The position numbers were made by a program, and so were the translations under genes. Below, in pieces: positions 14,618 through 18,397 of a stretch of DNA of 18,397 nucleotides. The notes beneath the pieces were generated by a model. The model saw only the letters and a program-made list of their open reading frames with translations. It was not told the DNA's origin and did no database searches. Numbering within the stretch: the first letter of the stretch is position 1; every line of letters begins with the position of its first letter. Source of the stretch: Candidatus Peribacteraceae bacterium (GTDB lineage: Bacteria > Patescibacteriota > Gracilibacteria > Peribacterales > Peribacteraceae); contig JAGORY010000011.1 in the NCBI GenBank assembly GCA_018062585.1, positions 1,801-20,197 on the forward strand, read 5' to 3'.

Positions 14618-15505
14618 TCAATTTCCCGCTACCGCCCTCTTCAAAGCATCGACCTCGCTCTTCAGTGCCTCTACCCGCTCCGGCACCGTGCTTCCCTGCT
14701 TCAGGTGCACGTAATAGTTCGGGGGAATTACCATGCTGTCCTTGATCACCGACATGTCAGGGTCCCGTTTCGCAAGCTCCTGCTCGATCTTCGCGATGAA
14801 GAAATCACACCGTCTCTCTGCGGCCGCGTGGAATTTTTCCATCAACTCCGGCGTACGTTCGGGGGCAAAACCGTTACAGAGGTCGATCCACTGCTTTAGC
14901 CAAATGAAGTCCGGTTTTTCAGCCGCGGTTCCCGCTTCAACTGACCGTACATATGAGTCGACCAGTTTCTTAGCTGCCTCAGGATATTCTTGCACGAGTT
15001 TCGTCTGCCACTCTTTCAGTGCATTGAGCGCGACGGGATTTTTATGCCCACCTGCGGAAAGCGCCTTCGCGTTCGAATGCGCCAGATGAATCATCACTCT
15101 CGTCTGTGCGAGGTCCATCTCCGGCGACGCGCACTGTGCTTCCGCTAATCTCAGGAAAACCTGACTGACGCGAGCCAAGCCCTCGATGTGTTTCTGAACT
15201 AGGTCAGCAACCTCTGCCTCATCCTTCCCTTTCGCCTTAGCGAGTTCCCTATTTATACTCACGAGCTCAAGGATTTCGGGGTGCTGGTTCAGTTGATCCC
15301 GTAGCGGTTTTAAATCTTCTTCATTGATTGGCTTATCAAACAGCGCATCAATCTTCTCTTCGCGTAACAGATTCGCAAAAATATCGGCAGTCGTTTTATG
15401 CACAAGCGCCCCCGCGGCTTCCTGCACGGTAGGATCTCTTGTGGAATCGGGTGGAGAAACGTCTTTTTCAGGCTGTTCCGACTCAGGTGGAAGGGGTTTA
15501 GACAT
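14618..15505 (-). CDS. Hypothetical helical protein, 295 aa
   Basis: Not recognised. The first 30 residues are acidic, Pro-rich and probably disordered. The remainder is rich in Ala, Leu, Glu and Lys and should be helical, with no membrane segments or signal peptide. Two patterns stand out: a central KEWQTKLVQEYPEAAKKLVDSYVRS stretch and a C-terminal VPERVEALKSEVDALKRAV helix that could form a coiled coil. The start is supported by a TATAAT box ending 6 nt before the ATG. It is divergent from the YdeI-like gene, with the two ATGs 68 nt apart. No function can be offered. Confidence 0.75.
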   Translation of the reverse strand: MSKPLPPESEQPEKDVSPPDSTRDPTVQEAAGALVHKTTADIFANLLREEKIDALFDKPINEEDLKPLRDQLNQHPEILELVSINRELAKAKGKDEAEVADLVQKHIEGLARVSQVFLRLAEAQCASPEMDLAQTRVMIHLAHSNAKALSAGGHKNPVALNALKEWQTKLVQEYPEAAKKLVDSYVRSVEAGTAAEKPDFIWLKQWIDLCNGFAPERTPELMEKFHAAAERRCDFFIAKIEQELAKRDPDMSVIKDSMVIPPNYYVHLKQGSTVPERVEALKSEVDALKRAVAGN

Positions 15506-15511
15506 AAAGAT

Positions 15512-15517
15512 ATTATA
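15512..15517 (-). promoter_or_regulatory. -10 box of the 295-aa gene, leaderless type
   Basis: A consensus TATAAT on the minus strand ends 6 nt before the ATG at 15505. Confidence 0.55.
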
Positions 15518-15534
15518 GCTTATATTTTATCTTT

Positions 15535-15550
15535 TGTATACTTGTATACT
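15535..15550 (+). promoter_or_regulatory. Tandem TGTATACT boxes in the divergent intergenic region
   Basis: TGTATACT is repeated twice in a row (15535-15542 and 15543-15550). Each copy holds a TATACT -10-like box and the palindrome GTATAC. The downstream box would start transcription about 16 nt before the ATG at 15574. The tandem arrangement could also be an operator shared with the divergent gene. Confidence 0.45.
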
Positions 15551-15573
15551 TCACCCTCCAGCGTCTCACCTGT

Positions 15574-15858
15574 ATGCCCAAAACCTCCGTCGCTACCGGC
15601 GTTGTCCATACCGTTCCCACGGATCTTCGGAAGGTGCTAACCTCCGATGCGACGCTTTTGGAAAAGTGGAACGATCTTACCCCCCTCGCCCGCAACGAGT
15701 GGATCTGTTGGACGACGATTGTGAAGCAGTCGGAAACGAGAAAGGCTCATATCGTGAGACTCAGTGAAGAGCTTCTGGAAGGAAAGCGCCGACCGTGTTG
15801 TTGGCCGGGCTGTCCGCATCGTAGGCCAAAGGCGAAGAAATGGTTTAAGGGGATGTGA
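15574..15858 (+). CDS. YdeI/OmpD-associated family small protein
   Basis: 94 aa. The core WNDLTPLARNEWICWTTIVKQSETRKAHIVRLSEELLEGKR matches the OmdA (bacteriocin-protection, YdeI/OmpD-associated) domain: LTP..RxE...WI..AK..ETR..RI......L..GKR. Only this C-terminal domain is present; larger members carry an N-terminal DUF1801-like part. The tail RRPCCWPGCPHRR adds three Cys and a His that could bind a metal. The biochemical role of the family is not firmly known. Names come from polymyxin and bacteriocin resistance phenotypes. Confidence 0.8.
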   Translation: MPKTSVATGVVHTVPTDLRKVLTSDATLLEKWNDLTPLARNEWICWTTIVKQSETRKAHIVRLSEELLEGKRRPCCWPGCPHRRPKAKKWFKGM

Positions 15859-15936
15859 TGATTTCTGTGCGGAAATGTTTGCGATGTCGGGGTAGATGTT
15901 TAGGTAATCTGCGAATGAAAACACGGAAACCCCGCT

Positions 15937-16296
15937 TTATTTTATTTTGTTATACACAGCTTTCCGAACATTTTCCGGACACTTTTTCCACCATGCCTTG
16001 GTACTCACGTTTCCCATAAGCTCTCCTTTGGCTTTGCGATCTTTATACACTTTCAGAAGTCCATCGACACTGCATTCATCAACCTTAGGAACAATCGCCT
16101 TTTTGGAAGACGATACTGCTTTCGGAACTGTTTTCACTGGTTTTGCATTGTGACAATGCCTCTCATTCCAAGGCACACCCCATTTGTCGCAATTGGTACG
16201 ACAGTAGTGACAACCATCGGCTGCAGTATTTCCTGGATGAGCGCTCGCTAATTGAGGAACCACAATCAGCAGAACGAGGAGTGGAAGGATGCGCAT
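15937..16296 (-). CDS. Secreted Cys/His-rich small protein (YHYH-like region plus C-terminal helical domain)
   Basis: 119 aa. A Sec signal peptide occupies residues 1-19 (MRILPLLVLLIVVPQLASA), with cleavage likely after ASA. The mature N-terminus HPGNTAADGCHYCRTNCDKWG...ERHCHN has four Cys (29, 32, 36, 48) and several His, and resembles the HxGxT...GCH...HCH regions of secreted YHYH/Excalibur-like proteins. It may bind metal or be disulfide-linked. A Lys-rich linker leads to a C-terminal block with two more Cys (DECSVDGLL... and WWKKCPENVRKA). The start at 16296 follows from the signal peptide and from an extended -10 box 7 nt upstream; the longer frame to 16371 lacks both. The molecular function is unknown. 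Confidence 0.75.
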   Translation of the reverse strand: MRILPLLVLLIVVPQLASAHPGNTAADGCHYCRTNCDKWGVPWNERHCHNAKPVKTVPKAVSSSKKAIVPKVDECSVDGLLKVYKDRKAKGELMGNVSTKAWWKKCPENVRKAVYNKIK

Positions 16297-16303
16297 GTAA
16301 ACT

Positions 16304-16312
16304 AGTTTATCA
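16304..16312 (-). promoter_or_regulatory. Extended -10 promoter of the secreted Cys/His protein gene, leaderless type
   Basis: On the minus strand TG-A-TAAACT ends 7 nt before the ATG at 16296. Confidence 0.5.
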
Positions 16313-16371
16313 CTTATTTGATACACCAAAGCTACATCGCGTCTTTTTGCAGGTGAGACCCACCATCTCAC

Positions 16372-16761
16372 CTACCACAACTTCTTATACTTCTCGGTGT
16401 TCTCATAGAGGAAGTACGCGTTGCAGATGAGGAGCACCCAACCGAGGCTCGCATTCACGGTGAACAATCCGGTATCGACGACTGCATGGAAGAGCACGAC
16501 ATTCACCGTCATCGGAAGCATAACGATCGCGGCGAGGGCGGTCTTATTGAGGACCACGAGAATCAAACCGGCGGCACAGAGAATGCCGAGAAGCGGCATC
16601 ATGTAGCCCGTGGCCATGAGAGCGGACATGAAGGCCCAGCCTGCTGGCGTGTACAAATCGGCCGTCGGGGACGGGAAAACGCCGAGTGCACCAAGGATCG
16701 GCGTGACGAGCACGAGCGCAAAAAGCGTACGCATGACGTTGTGAAGGATTTTCATAAACAT
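16372..16761 (-). CDS. DoxX-like small integral membrane protein
   Basis: 129 aa from the ATG at 16761, or 127 from the one at 16755. Four hydrophobic helices are visible. The pattern PAGWAFMSALMATGYMMPLLGILCAAGLILVVLNKTALAAIVMLPMTVNVVLFHAV follows the DoxX/DoxX-like arrangement, with a Gly-rich helix 2 and LPxTVNxxLFH in helix 3. Members are inner-membrane proteins whose roles vary. A TACAAT box on the minus strand (16781-16786) lies 19 nt before the 16761 ATG. The ATG at 16782 overlaps that box and is less likely. A G8 run (C8 in the mRNA, 16763-16770) just before the start may be prone to slippage. The family call is moderate. Confidence 0.65.
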   Translation of the reverse strand: MFMKILHNVMRTLFALVLVTPILGALGVFPSPTADLYTPAGWAFMSALMATGYMMPLLGILCAAGLILVVLNKTALAAIVMLPMTVNVVLFHAVVDTGLFTVNASLGWVLLICNAYFLYENTEKYKKLW

Positions 16762-16822
16762 GAGGGGGGGGATAGTGGGCATTGTACACCGTGTCGACCT
16801 AAACACTCTCACGGCCTTCCTC

Positions 16823-17278
16823 TTACCTTCGGGCATGTTTCTTCGATCGTTTGCTTGAACGGATTCTCTGAAAAAGAAGATCAAACATTTCTACGGTCAT
16901 GAATGCTATGGAAACCGAGAGACATATTACTCCAGAGCCACCAATTACTCCGCCTACTACGGCTAAATTTATCTGTTTTAAAGCTACAGCTAAACCGAAA
17001 AAACCACAGCTCAATAACATCACGACTGCACAAAAAAGAAACAGAAGACCGCAGTACGACATGAGCTCTTCCTGATTTTTACCTAAAAAAGCAGCATTGC
17101 TAGCCCAAGATAGGGCAGCCAAAACTAAAGAGAGCTGGATAATTTGCCATCCGAAATCAGTTACTGCCTTTATTCCACCAATTTCATGATGGATCAAAAA
17201 TAATCCTGCGATCCCGTAAAAAAATAAAAATGAAGCCACCCTGCCCAAAACGAATTTCAACACTTCAGCTTTCTTCAT
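16823..17278 (-). CDS. Hypothetical membrane protein, 151 aa, four helices
   Basis: Not recognised. There are four membrane segments: about residues 5-30 (VLKFVLGRVASFLFFYGIAGLFLIH), 38-62, 70-98 (YCGLLFLFCAVVMLLSCGFFGLAVAL) and 101-130 (AVVGGVIGGSGVICLSVSIAFM). A very basic tail (RIRSSKRSKKHARR) probably faces the cytosol. The start MKKAEVLKF at 17278 is chosen because an extended -10 box ends 7 nt before it; the frame stays open upstream but that part is not protein-like. It is more AT-rich than its neighbours and divergent from the Tat-signal gene. Confidence 0.65.
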   Translation of the reverse strand: MKKAEVLKFVLGRVASFLFFYGIAGLFLIHHEIGGIKAVTDFGWQIIQLSLVLAALSWASNAAFLGKNQEELMSYCGLLFLFCAVVMLLSCGFFGLAVALKQINLAVVGGVIGGSGVICLSVSIAFMTVEMFDLLFQRIRSSKRSKKHARR

Positions 17279-17285
17279 AAAGACA

Positions 17286-17294
17286 AGCATACCA
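17286..17294 (-). promoter_or_regulatory. Extended -10 promoter of the 151-aa membrane gene, leaderless type
   Basis: On the minus strand TG-G-TATGCT ends 7 nt before the ATG at 17278. Confidence 0.45.
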
Positions 17295-17382
17295 TGTGAT
17301 GCGCTATGAAAAGCCAAAAATCCATCGAACATCGGCATTCCCTTGCCTTCCCCCACCCTCCTCGGAGTACGCTCAGTTGCCA

Positions 17383-18276
17383 ATGCAGAACAGGAGAGAA
17401 TTCCTGACCTCGGCGGTGGCACTTGGAGCGACACTCGTCGCCCCGCGAGTCTTGGGGCAGACACGGATGACACCGGCTCTTGGGATCAATGAGAGACTCA
17501 CGAAGATCGCGGAGCTGCTTCGGAGAATGCCGGAAATCGCGAGGGTAGACGACCACCTCGTGGACTCGCCGACGAATGCGCTCGTGCAATGGCGCTGGGC
17601 TCACTTCCGTAGCGATATCGATCCGACACTCTATCCGGATGTCGAACGAGTGAATCAGGAACTCCTCACCGCGATGCTTTCGGTCTACGAAACCGAAGGC
17701 AACGGGCTTGATGAACTCATGGTCGAAGGATTGGTGGACGGCATCATAGACACACAGATCGAGCGGTCTCGTCGGGTGCAGCGCCAACTGATTACACATC
17801 TCTTCACGACGCATAACCTGTTCGGCGTGCAGGACCGTCCACCCCAACCGGCAACCGTGCGACGTGAACTGAATGTCGAAGAAAATCTCCGGAGGCCGGT
17901 CAATCAAGTCATCTATCCCAACAATGCTCCCACACAGCTACTGATGTCCCCACTCGGCAGGCTCGGAGCGGGCTACATTCTCTCCACGCAGAAACCAGTG
18001 ATGCTGCTGCCCGCGGAAGATCCGGCAATCGACGCCAAAGCCGAGTGGGCTGAGAAATACGGAACAGAGGCTGAGTACCAGAAATGGGTGAAGGATGAAC
18101 GGGACAAGCACTTCGTGAAACTCGTACGCAGTAGCACGCGCGACATCGTGCACTTTATCGTCGGATACGGACATGAGCTCACGGATGACATCGCAGCCGG
18201 AGGTAACGACATGTCGCATCTCGTCATCACACCAAAGGGAGTCGACGTCATAAAGCAGAAAGCGGTTCGACCTTGA
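17383..18276 (+). CDS. Tat-signal exported protein, weak TraB/ChaN-like resemblance
   Basis: 297 aa. The N-terminus MQNRREFLTSAVALGATLVAP carries a twin-arginine motif (R4-R5-x-F-L) and a short hydrophobic region, ending near VLGQ. This predicts export of a folded protein by Tat. The mature part is soluble. Residues about 50-115 (an HFRSDI strand, then VNQELLTAMLSVYETEG...ELMVEGL) and the C-terminal DIVHFIVGYGHELTDDI...LVITPKG recall TraB/PrgY/ChaN-like proteins, in which H-containing strands pair with VEG and GxxH motifs around a metal or haem site. The resemblance is weak. The in-frame ATG at 17296 is rejected, since it would bury the Tat motif. Confidence 0.7.
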   Translation: MQNRREFLTSAVALGATLVAPRVLGQTRMTPALGINERLTKIAELLRRMPEIARVDDHLVDSPTNALVQWRWAHFRSDIDPTLYPDVERVNQELLTAMLSVYETEGNGLDELMVEGLVDGIIDTQIERSRRVQRQLITHLFTTHNLFGVQDRPPQPATVRRELNVEENLRRPVNQVIYPNNAPTQLLMSPLGRLGAGYILSTQKPVMLLPAEDPAIDAKAEWAEKYGTEAEYQKWVKDERDKHFVKLVRSSTRDIVHFIVGYGHELTDDIAAGGNDMSHLVITPKGVDVIKQKAVRP

Positions 18277-18282
18277 GAAAGC

Positions 18283-18288
18283 TATACT
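18283..18288 (+). promoter_or_regulatory. -10 box of the last gene, leaderless type
   Basis: TATACT ends 6 nt before the ATG at 18295, the same arrangement as at ileS. Confidence 0.5.
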
Positions 18289-18294
18289 CCTCGC

Positions 18295-18397
18295 ATGGAC
18301 GGCTTCACATCTGCCGAGCTTATAATTCTCAAGCGCTTGAACACGCCCATCAAAATCCAAGACTTCCTCGACACACTTCCGACAAATTTTGAGCACG
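18295..18397 (+). CDS. N-terminal fragment of a hypothetical protein (3' end outside window)
   Basis: 34 codons are visible, including LNTPIKIQDFLDTLPTNFEH. From memory, a similar opening (LNTPxKIQDFLDxLPxNFE) starts a conserved bacterial family with later AHCxEGA motifs that suggest a transglutaminase or cysteine-protease-like fold. Those motifs would lie outside the window, so this identity cannot be tested here. The start is fixed by a TATACT box 6 nt upstream and comes 18 nt after the Tat-signal gene ends. Confidence 0.6.
   Translation, partial: MDGFTSAELIILKRLNTPIKIQDFLDTLPTNFEH

Noticed and set aside
15888..15934. CGGGGT ... ACCCCG stem followed by T-rich sequence after the YdeI-like gene
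   Set aside because: A 6-bp stem with a 35-nt loop is too weak to call a terminator; the T-rich run is explained by the Lys codons and stop of the convergent gene.
1..18397. CRISPR arrays, tRNA or rRNA genes, transposases, prophage
   Set aside because: No regularly spaced repeats, cloverleaf-like sequences other than the tmRNA tRNA-like domain, rRNA motifs or transposase genes were seen. The holin-like protein has no phage neighbours.

Overview
The window looks like a chromosomal segment of a bacterium that uses the standard code (TGA is a stop, for example at the end of the Nudix gene). Most genes are GC-moderate, separated by short AT-rich gaps. Several traits fit the Patescibacteria/CPR radiation, perhaps a Peregrinibacteria/Peribacteria-like lineage: many small membrane or secreted proteins, a eukaryote/archaeal-like (type 2) IleRS, an ACPEQGRRV-type portable repeat, few Shine-Dalgarno sites and many candidate leaderless promoters. 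That placement is inference and I hold it weakly.

Layout. Positions 1-3579 (+): the C-terminal part of a calcineurin-like phosphoesterase, a Nudix hydrolase, then a 916-codon gene that joins a RelA/SpoT-homologue core (HD hydrolase, degenerate synthetase, TGS, ACT-like) to a roughly 10-helix EamA/DMT-type permease in one uninterrupted frame. Positions 3576-5508 (-): a 531-aa unknown protein and a small 80-aa ORF. Positions 5617-9885 (+): ileS, whose product carries two separate histidine-phosphatase domains inserted on either side of a short conserved IleRS segment. A 48-bp perfect palindrome, a small holin-like membrane protein and tmRNA (ssrA) follow. Positions 11020-12436 (+): a small membrane protein and a Fic enzyme whose N-terminus is encoded by a REP-like repeat. 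Positions 12433-12984 (-): TspO and a 40-codon ORF. Positions 13134-14540 (+): a MATE efflux pump. From 14618 to the end: an unknown helical protein (-), a YdeI/OmpD-associated small protein (+), three small secreted or membrane proteins (-), a Tat-signal protein with weak TraB/ChaN resemblance (+), and the start of one more gene (+).

The two most interesting objects are multidomain fusions: the IleRS with two intact histidine phosphatases, and the RSH-ACT-permease. Both could tie translation or stringent signalling to a second activity, but no function is proven by sequence alone. A third, window-wide signal is a -10 box, often extended (TGnTAnnnT), ending 6-7 nt before the ATG of eight genes. 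This predicts leaderless mRNAs and also fixes several start codons.
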